Below, in pieces: positions 25,683 through 35,591 of a stretch of DNA of 64,000 nucleotides. A model generated the notes under the pieces. That model worked only from the letters and a program-made list of their open reading frames with translations, was not told the DNA's origin and did no database searches. The stretch is from contig NZ_CP107904.1 in NCBI RefSeq assembly GCF_036013975.1, positions 1,550,001 through 1,614,000 on the forward strand. The letters run 5' to 3'. The stretch's first letter is position 1. Each line of letters starts with the position of its first letter. Source of the DNA: Kitasatospora sp. NBC_00458 (GTDB lineage Bacteria; Actinomycetota; Actinomycetes; Streptomycetales; Streptomycetaceae). The translations under genes were made by a program, and so were the position numbers.

Positions 25683-26030
25683 ATGTTGCTGAAGCTGGAC
25701 GCCGGGGACTCCCGCCCGCTGCACGAACAGGTCGCCGGGGCGATCCGCCGCGCCGTCGCCGAGGGCGAGTGCACGGCTGGTGAACGCCTGCCCCCCGCAA
25801 GGGAGTTGGCTCTGGCGCTGGGCGTCAACGCCAACACCGTGCTGCGCGCCCTGCGGGTGCTGCGCGACGAGGGCGTGCTGGAGTTCCGCCGCGGACGCGG
25901 GATCACGGTCGCCCGGGGAGCCGACCGGCGCTCGGAACTGCTGGACGCGGTACGGCGGCTGGTCGCGGACGCGGCGCACGCCGGCTACGGCAGGGAGGAG
26001 CTCGTCGAGATGATCAGGGGGCTGGAATGA
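25683..26030 (+). CDS. GntR-family regulator, YtrA subfamily
   Basis: Protein of 115 aa with only the winged helix ('PLHEQVAGAIRRAVAEGECTAGERLPPARELALALGVNANTVLRALRVLRDEGVLEFRRGRGITVA') plus a short helical dimerisation tail, as in the YtrA subfamily. No ribosome site precedes the ATG; the operator directly upstream suggests leaderless, self-repressed expression. Its stop overlaps the start of the membrane protein gene (ATGA, 26027-26030). YtrA regulators usually control membrane or transporter genes in the same operon. Confidence 0.92.
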   Translation: MLLKLDAGDSRPLHEQVAGAIRRAVAEGECTAGERLPPARELALALGVNANTVLRALRVLRDEGVLEFRRGRGITVARGADRRSELLDAVRRLVADAAHAGYGREELVEMIRGLE

Positions 26031-27100
26031 GCGACGGCGTGAACGGGGAGAAGCGCGGGGCCACGGGCCAGGCGGATCAGGCGGATCAGGCGGGCCAGGC
26101 GAACCGGCCGGGCCCGCCGGACGCGGAAACCCCCGCCGCCCCCGCGGCCCGGGCGGCCACCGCCGCCGCGGTGACCTGGGCCTCCGTGGTCGCGGTCCTG
26201 CTGCTCACGCTCCCCTGGGCGGTGCGCGACCGGCTGCCGGATCCGCTGGCCACCCACTGGGGCGGCGAGGCACCCGACGGCTCGACGTCCCTGCTCGCGG
26301 CCGCCGTCGGACCGGCGCTCTGCTGGGCGGCCGTGGTCGCCGCAGCGGCCGTTGCCCGGTGGCGGGCCGGGGCGGCGGCCCGGCCGTGGGTGGGCGCCGG
26401 ACTGGGATTCACCGGCGCGCTGCTCGTCGGCGCACAGGCCTCGATCGTGCACGCCAACCTGGACCGCCCGGACTGGCAGCACGCGCGCCCGGTGGGCCCG
26501 GCCGTCGCGGTGGCCCTGGCGGCGGCGGTCGCGGTCGGCCTGCTCGGCCGGGGACTCGCCCGTCGGCGCGGCCCCGGGCCGCTGCCGGTGACGGCGTCCG
26601 ACGCACCGGGGCTCGACCTGCCGGACGGACAGCGGGCGGTCTGGCTCTCCAGGACGGTCAACCCGTGGCTGGGTCTGCTCGCCGGCGTGTTCGGGGTGGG
26701 CGCGGTCGCGGCGGCACTGGCCGCGCTCGGCGGCCTGGGCGGACCGGGGTGGGCGCTGTTCGCGCCCCTGGCGGTCGTCGCGGTCACGGCGGCAGGCTGC
26801 TCCTCGGTGCAGGCCCGGGTGACCGAGCGGGGTCTGGACGTGGCGTTCGGCCCGTTCGGCTGGCCGGCCCGGCACTGGTCGACGGCGGACGTCGCGGCGG
26901 CCCGGGCCGAGCAGCGCACCCCGGCCCAGGTGGGCGGCTGGGGCTACCGGCTGAGCGGCCTGGGCACGACGGTGATGCTGCGGCGCGGGGAGTGCCTGGT
27001 GGTCCGTCCGCGCCGGGGCGTCGAGTTCGCGGTCAGCGTGGACGACGCCGAGCGGGGCGCCGCCCTGCTGAACACCTTGGCCGCCCGTCGGGCCGGCTGA
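26027..27100 (+). CDS. DUF1648-type membrane protein
   Basis: Protein of 357 aa with a Gln/Ala/Asp-rich cytoplasmic start, then about six hydrophobic segments (residues 45-260) and a soluble C-terminal PH-like end ('VMLRRGECLVVRPRRGVEFAVSVDDAERGAALLNTL'). 'LPDPLATHWGGEAPDG' near residue 70 is the DUF1648 signature, found in membrane proteins controlled by YtrA-type GntR regulators. Role unknown, possibly envelope homeostasis. Confidence 0.8.
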   Translation: MSDGVNGEKRGATGQADQADQAGQANRPGPPDAETPAAPAARAATAAAVTWASVVAVLLLTLPWAVRDRLPDPLATHWGGEAPDGSTSLLAAAVGPALCWAAVVAAAAVARWRAGAAARPWVGAGLGFTGALLVGAQASIVHANLDRPDWQHARPVGPAVAVALAAAVAVGLLGRGLARRRGPGPLPVTASDAPGLDLPDGQRAVWLSRTVNPWLGLLAGVFGVGAVAAALAALGGLGGPGWALFAPLAVVAVTAAGCSSVQARVTERGLDVAFGPFGWPARHWSTADVAAARAEQRTPAQVGGWGYRLSGLGTTVMLRRGECLVVRPRRGVEFAVSVDDAERGAALLNTLAARRAG

Positions 27101-27243
27101 CCGGCACACCCGCCGGACAGCCGTCGTCCCGACGGCCCAACCGGCAACCGGGCACAGCAGGTTGACGCCCCGCCGGCTTTCCCGGAGGAGCCCCTCCGCG
27201 AACGGGACACTACCGGAGCACCGCCACCGAGTGAAGCCCTAGA

Positions 27244-27258
27244 TGAAAGTGATTATCA
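27244..27258 (+). promoter_or_regulatory. Putative Zur box
   Basis: TGAAAGTGATTATCA matches the 7-1-7 zinc-uptake-regulator consensus of streptomycetes, TGAAAATGATTTTCA, at 13 of 15 positions. A TANNNT box (TACTCT, 27263-27268) lies 4 bp downstream, so Zur bound here would cover the -35 region of the permease promoter. Start codon at 27349. Confidence 0.7.
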
Positions 27259-27348
27259 ACGCTACTCTGCCTCCGGGCTCGCCACATGACGGTGAGCAGA
27301 CAGGACTTGCCGCGTACCCCGCGGCGAGCGGGCTGAGGGGCGGTCACC

Positions 27349-28365
27349 GTGGTGGAGACGAGTCTCGGCAGCGTCCGGAAGGCCCCGGTACCGCAGGCGG
27401 CGACCTCGCCGCCGCGCCGGGGCGCAGCCGGCCTGCTGACCGGAGCGCTGGTCGTCGCGGCGGTCACCGCCCCGGTGCTGGCCTGGACGTGGGACTCCGG
27501 CGGCGTCCGCGCCTGGCGGACCCTGCTGGTGGCGATCGTGGTGCAGGGGCTGCCCTTCCTGGTGCTCGGCACCGTCGTCTCGGCGGCGATCGGCGCGTTC
27601 GTCCCGGCCCGGGTCTTCGCCCGGCTGCTGCCCCGCAACCCCGCGCTGGCCGTCCCGGTCGCCGGGGTCGCGGGCGCCGTCCTGCCGGGCTGCGAGTGCG
27701 CGTCGGTCCCCGTGGCCGGGAGCCTGATGCGGCGCGGGGTGGCTCCGGCCGCCGCGCTCGCCTTCCTGCTCTCCGCTCCCGCCGTCAACCCGGTGGTCCT
27801 GGTCTCCACCGCCATCGCCTTCCCCGACGCCCCGGAGATGGTCCTCGCCCGGCTGGCGGCCTCGCTCGGCACGGCACTCGTGATGGGCTGGCTCTGGGTC
27901 GCCTTCGGCCGCCCCGAGTGGCTGCGGCTACCCAAGGGACCGGCCGAGCGCAGTGCCGGACGCAACCCGCTGGACGAGTTCCGGCGCGGCCTCCAGCACG
28001 ACTTCCTGCACGCCGGCGGCTTCCTGGTGGTCGGCGCGGCGGCGGCCGCCACCTTCAACGTGCTCGTCCCGCCGTCCGTGCTGCGGACCTTCTCGGACTC
28101 GCCCTGGCTGGGCGTCCCGGCGCTCGCGGTGCTGGCCGTCGTCCTGGCCGTCTGCTCGGAGGCGGACGCCTTCGTGGCCGCCTCGCTCACCGGCTTCTCA
28201 CCGACCGCCCGGCTGGCGTTCATGGTGGTCGGTCCGATGGTCGACCTCAAGCTGATCGCGCTGCAGTCGGGCTCCTTCGGCCGCGGCTTCGCCGTGCGCT
28301 TCTCCTCCGCGACCTTCGTGGTCGCCGTCGTCGCCAGCCTCCTGACCGGGGCCGTCCTGCTCTGA
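27349..28365 (+). CDS. COG0701-type permease (ArsP_1/YraQ family), probably zinc-linked
   Basis: Integral membrane protein of 338 aa, GTG start. Two sequence-related halves contain the family motifs 'LPGCECASVPVAGSLMRRGV' (C115, C117) followed by 'SAPAVNPVV', and 'AVCSEADAFVAASL' in the second half. Family knowledge: these permeases are often encoded with a TIGR03943/DUF1980 protein, and that pair has been linked to Zur regulons in several phyla. Both the partner gene and a Zur-like box are present here. Direction of transport and substrate are not established. Confidence 0.85.
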   Translation: MVETSLGSVRKAPVPQAATSPPRRGAAGLLTGALVVAAVTAPVLAWTWDSGGVRAWRTLLVAIVVQGLPFLVLGTVVSAAIGAFVPARVFARLLPRNPALAVPVAGVAGAVLPGCECASVPVAGSLMRRGVAPAAALAFLLSAPAVNPVVLVSTAIAFPDAPEMVLARLAASLGTALVMGWLWVAFGRPEWLRLPKGPAERSAGRNPLDEFRRGLQHDFLHAGGFLVVGAAAAATFNVLVPPSVLRTFSDSPWLGVPALAVLAVVLAVCSEADAFVAASLTGFSPTARLAFMVVGPMVDLKLIALQSGSFGRGFAVRFSSATFVVAVVASLLTGAVLL

Positions 28366-28550
28366 CCAGCCCTCCCGGGGCCGCCCCCGGCCCCGGGACC
28401 CACTGCGGGACCGGCCCGCGAGCGGACACCCCGGCGCCCCACCGGATCCGTCCCCCACCGTGAACACCAGCCCGCCCGCGCCGGCGAAGCGCGCCGCCCC
28501 GTCCCGGCGCGCCGGCCCGGTGCCGGCCAGATCCGACAGGAGTACCGAAG

Positions 28551-28688
28551 GTGCACACCGTTCCCCCACCGGGCCACCCGCGCCCCGACCGCCCGCCGCA
28601 CCGCCTCGCGCTCCCCGCCCCCGCCCCCGCCCCCGCCGCCGTACCGCCCCGGGCCGAGAGCCCGGACACCCGGGGAGCGCGGAGGTGA
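28551..28688 (+). CDS. Small Pro/His-rich ORF coupled to the TIGR03943 gene
   Basis: A 45-codon frame (GTG 28551) with a good ribosome site (GGAG, 8 nt upstream). It ends in TGA overlapping the GTG start of the next gene (GTGA, 28685-28688), which is the pattern of translational coupling. The predicted peptide starts VHTVPPPGHPRPDRPPHR and is rich in Pro, Ala, Arg and His. I know no family for it; it may be a leader whose translation opens the next start. Could still be chance in GC-rich DNA. Confidence 0.4.
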   Translation: MHTVPPPGHPRPDRPPHRLALPAPAPAPAAVPPRAESPDTRGARR

Positions 28689-29617
28689 ACGCCGCCGCCC
28701 GCACGCTGCGCGCCCGGGTCCTGGCGCTCGCACCGTCCCTGCTGCTCGCCCTGGTCGGCACCGCCCTGCTGCGGATCACCGTGGGCAGCGACGTCTTCCT
28801 CCAGTACGTCAAGGAGGAACTGCGGATCCCGCTGGTCGTCACCGGCCTCATCCTGCTGGCGCTCGGCGTCGCGGGCACGGTGACCCGGCTGACCGAGGGG
28901 CGGCGGGAGCCCGTCCTGGAGTTCCGCCGGGACGCCGAGGGCAACGCCCAGTGGCACCGGCCGGCCGCAGCCGCCGGCCACGACCACGACCACGCAGGCC
29001 ACGACCACGCGGGTCAGGACCATGCAGGTCAGGACGGCAGCGGGCACGGATCGGCGCACGGACAGGGCCACGGTCACGGCCACGAGCACGGGCCCCGGGT
29101 GGCCTGGCTGCTCACCGTGCCGGCCGTGCTGCTGCTCTGCTTCACCCCGCCCGCACTCGGCTCGTTCACCGCCTCGCGCGAGGGCACGGACGCCGCCGTC
29201 GACACCGCCGCCTACGCCTCGCTCCCCGAGCCGCCGGCCGCTCCGGCGGCGGTCACCGGGCCGACGGCCATGGGCCTCGGCGAGTTCATCGCCCGCAGTC
29301 GCGACCCCCGACAGGGCCTGGCCGACCGCCCGGTGCGGCTGACCGGGTTCGTGACCCCCGGCACCGCCCCCGGCGAGTGGTACCTCAACCGGCTCGTCGC
29401 CAGTTGCTGCGCCGCCGACGCCCGGCGGCTGCGGGTCCTGGTGCACGCCGACGGGCCGGTCCCGGCCACCGACAGCTGGGTCGAACTGACCGGCGTCTGG
29501 CGCCCCACCCCGGACGCGCCCGCCACGGCGGCACCGCGGCTCGACGCCACGGAACACCACGGCGTACCGCAGCCACGCGCGCCGTACCGGGACACTTCGC
29601 CCTCCCCGGAGAGCTGA
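28685..29617 (+). CDS. TIGR03943/DUF1980 family membrane protein with His-rich loop
   Basis: Protein of 310 aa. Two hydrophobic segments (about 12-30 and 48-66) precede a His/Asp-rich stretch (residues 99-136, repeated HDH/GHGH), then a third segment (140-158) and the extracytoplasmic C-terminal domain ending with 'RLVASCCAADARRLRVLV' (C241, C242) and 'SWVELTGVWRP', which are typical of the family. The His-rich part should bind zinc or a similar metal. It follows the permease gene and probably hands metal to or from it. GTG at 28685 has GGGAG 7-8 nt upstream. Confidence 0.85.
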   Translation: MNAAARTLRARVLALAPSLLLALVGTALLRITVGSDVFLQYVKEELRIPLVVTGLILLALGVAGTVTRLTEGRREPVLEFRRDAEGNAQWHRPAAAAGHDHDHAGHDHAGQDHAGQDGSGHGSAHGQGHGHGHEHGPRVAWLLTVPAVLLLCFTPPALGSFTASREGTDAAVDTAAYASLPEPPAAPAAVTGPTAMGLGEFIARSRDPRQGLADRPVRLTGFVTPGTAPGEWYLNRLVASCCAADARRLRVLVHADGPVPATDSWVELTGVWRPTPDAPATAAPRLDATEHHGVPQPRAPYRDTSPSPES

Positions 29618-29695
29618 GGCGGGGCCCGCCGAAGCGGGGGCCGGGCCGGTGGCTCGGCCCCCGCTTCGCCCGGCCCCCGTGCGCGCCCCCCGCCC

Positions 29696-30535
29696 TCAGC
29701 CCTTCCGCTTCGGCCGGCCGCGCCGGGCCGCGCCGGAGCCGCCGCCGGACGCCGATCCGGAACCGCCGCGCGGACGCCCGCCACCGGCCCGCCCCCCGGC
29801 CGCCTTGGCACCGGTCCTGCCCGGGACGGGCTTCCCGCCGGCGGACTTCCCGCCGGTCCTGCCACCGGCGGCCTTGCCCCCGCCGGACGGCTGCTTCGCG
29901 GGCGCGGCCGCGGCGGCGGTCTGGCCCCGGCCGCGCGAGCTGTTGACCGTCCGGCCGCGCACGATCCCGATGAACTCCTCCACCAGGTCGGTGGTCTGCT
30001 CCTCCGGCCACGACAGCGCCACCTGGGACTGGGGCGCGTCCGTCACCGGCCGGAAGACGAGGTCGCGACGGTGGTGCAGCCGGGCCAGCGACTGCGGGAC
30101 GAGCAGCACGCCCACCCCGGCCGCCACCAGCTCGATCGCGTCCGCCGTCGTCGCGGGCCGCTCGAAGGCCGGGCGCCCGGGCAGCTCCGCCCAGTCGAGG
30201 GTGTCGTCCAGCGGGTGGAAGACCACCTCGTCGGCCAGGTCGCCGGGCGCCACCTCCTCCGCGGCGGCCAGCCAGTGGTCCTTGGGGAACACCACGACCG
30301 TCACCTCGGTGTACAGCGGGATGGCGCTGAGGCCGGTCCGGTCGACCGGCAGCCGGACCAGCCCGGCGTCCGCCCCACCGGCCCGCAGCGTCGGCTCGGC
30401 CTCGGCGGCGTCCACCGCGACCAGGGCCAGCGGGACGTCCGGCAGCCGGTCCGCCCAGACGCGCGCCCACTTGCCGGGCGTCACGCCCGGGACGTACGCC
30501 AGCCGGAACGAGGGTGTCACCTGCATCTCTGTCAC
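29696..30535 (-). CDS. LysR substrate-binding-domain protein without HTH, with basic tail
   Basis: Protein of 279 aa that begins directly with a LysR-type effector domain ('TPSFRLAYVPGVTPGKWARVWADRLPDVPLALV', 'GADAGLVRLPVDRTGLSAIPLYTEVTVVVFPKDHWLAAAEEV', 'ATTADAIELVAAGVGVLLVPQSLA'); there is no helix-turn-helix. After residue ~205 comes a long Lys/Arg/Gly/Ala-rich tail reminiscent of histone-like proteins. GTG 30535 is preferred because TAGCCT (minus strand, 30548-30543) lies 8 bp before it, giving a leaderless start; ATG 30526 is the alternative. Divergent from DUF5997. Confidence 0.78.
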   Translation of the reverse strand: MTEMQVTPSFRLAYVPGVTPGKWARVWADRLPDVPLALVAVDAAEAEPTLRAGGADAGLVRLPVDRTGLSAIPLYTEVTVVVFPKDHWLAAAEEVAPGDLADEVVFHPLDDTLDWAELPGRPAFERPATTADAIELVAAGVGVLLVPQSLARLHHRRDLVFRPVTDAPQSQVALSWPEEQTTDLVEEFIGIVRGRTVNSSRGRGQTAAAAAPAKQPSGGGKAAGGRTGGKSAGGKPVPGRTGAKAAGGRAGGGRPRGGSGSASGGGSGAARRGRPKRKG

Positions 30536-30542
30536 CCGGGTA

Positions 30543-30586
30543 AGGCTACCGACCGTGAAAGGCGGTGCCGCCCGCTCGCTTACCCT
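30543..30586. promoter_or_regulatory. Back-to-back leaderless promoters
   Basis: TAGCCT on the minus strand (30548-30543) and TACCCT on the plus strand (30581-30586) each lie 8 bases before the start codon of the gene they face. Neither gene has a Shine-Dalgarno sequence, so both transcripts are probably leaderless. Confidence 0.6.
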
Positions 30587-30593
30587 GGTGACC

Positions 30594-31028
30594 ATGACAT
30601 CGCTCAAGCAGAAGACCACGCAGACCATGAAGCCGGCGACGGCGGCGAAGAAGCTCGGGGTCTACCTCGGCGCCACCCCTGCCGACTTCCAGTCGGGCGT
30701 GATCTCCCGCGAGGAGCTCACCGCCCTGCAGACCGAGCCCCCGCAGTGGCTCCAGGACCTGCGCCGCAACGGCCCGCACCCGCGCTCCGTGGTGGCCAAC
30801 CGGCTCGGCATCTCGGTCTCGGGCCTGGCCCGCGGCGGCGTCGCCGAGGCGCTCACCACCGAGCAGATCGACGCCCTGCGCGAGGAGAACCCGGACTGGC
30901 TGCAGCGCGAGCGCACCATCCAGGCCGAGGTCCGGCGGGAGACCCTGCGGGTCAAGGAGAAGCACGAGAAGGAGGAGAAGCAGCGGCAGAAGGCCGAGGC
31001 TGCGGCCCAGCGCGGCCAGGCCCGCTGA
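30594..31028 (+). CDS. DUF5997 family protein
   Basis: Protein of 144 aa: basic N-terminus, 'KPATAAKKLGVYLGATPADFQSGVISREELTALQTEPPQWLQDLRRNGPHPRSVVANRLGISVSGLARGGV', then a charged Lys/Glu coiled-coil end. The middle segment could be a helix-turn-helix ('VVANRLGISVSGLARGG'). The family is widespread in actinobacteria and usually sits opposite the LysR-effector protein, as here. Function unknown; possibly a DNA-binding partner of that protein. Confidence 0.8.
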   Translation: MTSLKQKTTQTMKPATAAKKLGVYLGATPADFQSGVISREELTALQTEPPQWLQDLRRNGPHPRSVVANRLGISVSGLARGGVAEALTTEQIDALREENPDWLQRERTIQAEVRRETLRVKEKHEKEEKQRQKAEAAAQRGQAR

Positions 31029-32191
<1,163 letters not shown>

Positions 32192-32212
32192 CGGCCGGGA
32201 CACGACCGGGAC

Positions 32213-32240
32213 ACGGCCGGCGCCCCCGGGCGCCGGCCGT
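32213..32240 (+). terminator. Intrinsic terminator of the Rpf gene
   Basis: Perfect 13-bp stem (ACGGCCGGCGCCC and complement) with a CC loop, followed by TTTCCGTT, 22 bp after the stop codon. Confidence 0.8.
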
Positions 32241-32383
32241 TTCCGTTGCCCCGGTGCCCGCTCCCGGCCCTCGACGACTGGACCCCGCCCCGGCCCTGCC
32301 CAAGGGTCCGTCCTCACATGTCAGCCGTCCGCCCGGAGGGCAGGCGGGCCGGGCGGCCCCGCAAGCAGCCGGCGCGGCGCGGC

Positions 32384-32855
<472 letters not shown>

Positions 32856-32865
<10 letters not shown>

Positions 32866-33482
32866 AAGTGTCAACCGGGGCCGTGCGCAAGACCCGTGGG
32901 CGAACGGAGCGGCGTCAGGCGATCCTGGACGGCGCGTTCACGGTGTTCGCACGGCGCGGCTACGCGCAGGCGTGCGTGCAGGAGATCGCGAAGGAGTCGG
33001 GTGTGGCCAAGCCGACCGTCTACAGTCACCTCGACGACAAGGAGAGCCTCTACCGCGAGGCCGTCGGGGCCGCCGCCGACCGGATCGGCACGCAGGATCT
33101 CGCCGTCGTCGAGGAGCTGCGTGAGGCCGCCCGGGACGGCGATCCGCGCGCCCCGCTCACGGCCGTGGCCCGCGGCCTGCTGCGGTCGTTCGGCAGCGAG
33201 GACGCCCGCGCCGTACGGCAGTTGACCTCCGCCCAGGCCGTACAGTTCCCCGACCTGGCGACGAGCGTGCGCGAGCGCACCGCCCTGCGCTTGCGCTCCG
33301 CCCTCGCCGACCGCCTGGCCCGGCTGGCTCTCACCGGCCGCCTGCGCCCGTGCGACCCGGAGCTCGCCGCCGAGCACTTCCTCTCCCTGCTCACCGGCCC
33401 ACTCGCGTACCGCCCCGACGCCGACCCCGACACCGTCGCGGACTCCGCCGTCGACGTCTTCCTGCGCGCCTACGGTCAGTGA
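32856..33482 (+). CDS. TetR/AcrR-family repressor
   Basis: Protein of 208 aa with a typical N-terminal DNA-binding domain ('RRQAILDGAFTVFARRGYAQACVQEIAKESGVAKPTVYSHLDDKESLYREAV', residues about 19-70) and an all-helical ligand domain. The ATG lies in the middle of operator site 3 and 7 bases after a TACACT -10 box, so the mRNA is probably leaderless and self-repressed. The divergent Dabb gene is the likely target. Confidence 0.93.
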
Positions 33483-33612
33483 CCCGATCCGACCCGACCT
33501 GCAGCCGCGGAGCCGCCGCGCCGGCAGGTACGGCACCCGCGCGCCCTCCGGCCCTGGACCACGGGACGAGGGCGGCCGTCCGCAGGAGCAGCACGGATCC
33601 CCCGGCCCATCC

Positions 33613-34170
33613 TCAGAGCCCCACCTCCAGGCCGCCGCAGGCGTGGCGGGCGGGTCGACCGGCCGGGCGGGTGGCCGGCCGGGCGGCGAAGGAGACCGCC
33701 TCCATCAGCCTCCGGTGCCCGGTCTTCTGGACGGCGGCGATCCGCCAGACCGCTTCGCCGTCCGCCTCCTCCCCGCCCGCCCGCTCGCGGACCAGGGTGT
33801 AGGTGGCGACCTTGCCGAGCCTGCCCGGGCGGCGGCCCTTGTAGGTGTCCCCGACGGTGACCGCCACGGCGGTGTCGGGCCCGTGGAAGCGGAGCTCGGC
33901 GACCTCCAGCGCCAGCCGGGTGCCCTTGAGGAAGCTCTCGAAGAGCGCCTGGTGGGCGCGCCCGATCTCGGGGCCGCCGCGGTAGACGGTGCCGACGTAG
34001 GTGACGTCGGTCGCGTCGGCGGTGAACAGCTCCCCGTAGGCGGTCCCGTCGCCGCGGTCCCACGCCTCGCGGGCGCGCTCCAGCAGGGCGCGGACGGCGG
34101 CACGGTCGGCCGCGTCGGCGCCGCCGACCCGGGCGTCGGTGCCGGTGCCGGTGTCGATCTGGGCGTTCAT
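33613..34170 (-). CDS. SgcJ/EcaC-type SnoaL-like protein (DUF4440)
   Basis: Protein of 185 aa, ATG 34170 with GGAGGGG 4 nt upstream. The NTF2-like cone fold covers residues about 22-150 ('DRAAVRALLERAREAWDRGDGTAYGELFTADATDVTYVGTVYRGGPEIGRAHQALFESFL', 'VATYTLVRERAGGEEADGEAVWRIAAVQKTGHR'). This family includes enzymes and accessory proteins of natural-product pathways, but no cluster is near. A pair of palindromic repeats lies 36 bp upstream, so it is tightly regulated by an unknown factor. Confidence 0.85.
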   Translation of the reverse strand: MNAQIDTGTGTDARVGGADAADRAAVRALLERAREAWDRGDGTAYGELFTADATDVTYVGTVYRGGPEIGRAHQALFESFLKGTRLALEVAELRFHGPDTAVAVTVGDTYKGRRPGRLGKVATYTLVRERAGGEEADGEAVWRIAAVQKTGHRRLMEAVSFAARPATRPAGRPARHACGGLEVGL

Positions 34171-34205
34171 GGGTCCCCTCCCGTGACGGCTCCCCGAGAA
34201 AGATC

Positions 34206-34235
34206 TCTTCCTCGAAGATTTATCTTCCTTGAAGA
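34206..34235 (-). promoter_or_regulatory. Tandem palindromic operators TCTTCCTYGAAGA
   Basis: Two 13-bp near-palindromes, TCTTCCTCGAAGA (34206-34218) and TCTTCCTTGAAGA (34223-34235), 17 bp apart, in AT-rich DNA upstream of the SnoaL-like gene. On the minus strand TAATCT (34243-34238) is a plausible -10 box just before them, so a bound repressor would block transcription. The cognate regulator is not obvious. Confidence 0.7.
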
Positions 34236-34317
34236 AGAGATTAGGCGGGAGGGTTCCGCCCGTCAATCCCGTCGATCCCGTCGATCCCGACAGCCATCAG
34301 CAGCCAGCCGCCAACCG

Positions 34318-35343
34318 TCAGCCCCACGGCCGGACGAACGGACGGTTCAGGTGCGAGGTGGCGAGGACGGCCCCGGTGCGGCGGGCGTCGTCCAGGAGCC
34401 GCTCGCGGCTGTGCCGGGCCGTCGCCGGATCCGCCTCGAAGGCGTAGCGCACCGCCGGGGCCGCCAGCTGGACGGCGTGGACCAGCACGTCCCCGGTGAC
34501 CAGCACCCGATCGCCGCCGCCCTCGACCAGGACCGACTGGTGGCCCGGAGTGTGCCCGGGCGTGGGCAGCAGGGTGACGGTCCCGCCGGGGCGCCCCCCG
34601 CCGGGACCGGCGCCCGCGAGCACCGTCCGGCCGTCCGCCTCGTGCAGCAGACCGGCCCGGCGCAGCGGCTCCACGACGTACGTCATCGCCGTCCGGGTCG
34701 GGGCGAGCGCGGCGATCTCGGCGCGCTGCACCACGTACCGCGCGTTCGGGAAGACCGGCACGCCGTCGGGCATCACCGACCAGCCGTAGTGGTCCTCGTG
34801 CAGGTGGGTCAGGACCACCGCCTCGACGTCCGCCGGCCCGATCCCGGCGGCGGCCAGTGCCCGGGGCAGCCGGCCGGGGACGGGCGCCCAGCCCGAGGCC
34901 GGGCTGCCGACCGGACCGACTCCGGTGTCGACCAGCGTGACCCGGCCGCCGGGCCGCCGGACGGCGAAGCAGCGGAAGTCCAGCTCCCAGGTGTCGCCCG
35001 GCCCGAACGCCGCCGGGTCGATGCACCTGGCCCGCTCCCAGTCGGCCGGTGCGGCGTCCGGGAAGGCGGCCTGGCGGGTGCCGGGGAAGGGGCCGTGCGC
35101 GTCCAGCAGCGCCAGCACTTCGTACCGGCCGAGCCGCCGCACGACCGTCCCGCCCGGGGCGGGCTGCCCGGCGCCCCCGGTCAGGGGCTCCGGGTCCCGC
35201 GCGGGCGGCTCCGGGGCCCGGGCGGGCGGCTCGGCGGCGTGCGCGGGCGGACCGGTGAGGGGTAGGAGGGCGGCCGCGCCCGCGGCGGCGAGGGCGCCGC
35301 GCAGCAGCTGTCGGCGGGCGGGGCGGTCGGGCAGGTCGTTCAC
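34318..35343 (-). CDS. Tat-exported MBL-fold metallo-hydrolase
   Basis: Protein of 341 aa, GTG start at 35343 with GAGGAG about 4 nt upstream. Residues 9-37 are a twin-arginine signal peptide (ARRQLLRG then an Ala core). The metallo-beta-lactamase fold follows with HLHEDH at 180-185, 'PTPGHTPGHQSVLVEGG' and 'VLVTGDVLVHAVQ'. This spacing resembles quorum-quenching lactonases and related hydrolases, but the substrate is not predicted. The segment 38-60 is a Pro/Ala/Glu repeat (ARAPEPPARDPEP). AraC lies divergent, 248 bp away. Confidence 0.87.
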   Translation of the reverse strand: MNDLPDRPARRQLLRGALAAAGAAALLPLTGPPAHAAEPPARAPEPPARDPEPLTGGAGQPAPGGTVVRRLGRYEVLALLDAHGPFPGTRQAAFPDAAPADWERARCIDPAAFGPGDTWELDFRCFAVRRPGGRVTLVDTGVGPVGSPASGWAPVPGRLPRALAAAGIGPADVEAVVLTHLHEDHYGWSVMPDGVPVFPNARYVVQRAEIAALAPTRTAMTYVVEPLRRAGLLHEADGRTVLAGAGPGGGRPGGTVTLLPTPGHTPGHQSVLVEGGGDRVLVTGDVLVHAVQLAAPAVRYAFEADPATARHSRERLLDDARRTGAVLATSHLNRPFVRPWG

Positions 35344-35591
35344 CGTGGCTCCTCGGGATTCCGGACGGACGGGAGGCGGACGGAACAGGGCAGGGCGGGG
35401 CGGGGCAGGACGCAGCGGGCGGGAAGGAACCCGTGCGGGGAGGGCGGGCCGGCGCCCTGACCCCCGTCCGGGGCGCCGGCAGGACCCAGGCTCCCGCCGC
35501 GGCCCGCTCCGCGGCTTGTCGTTTCTTGCGCGATCCGTCCGTGCCCGCGCAACCGGCGACAGCCGCCGCCCGCGCGAGTAGGGTGCGGCGC

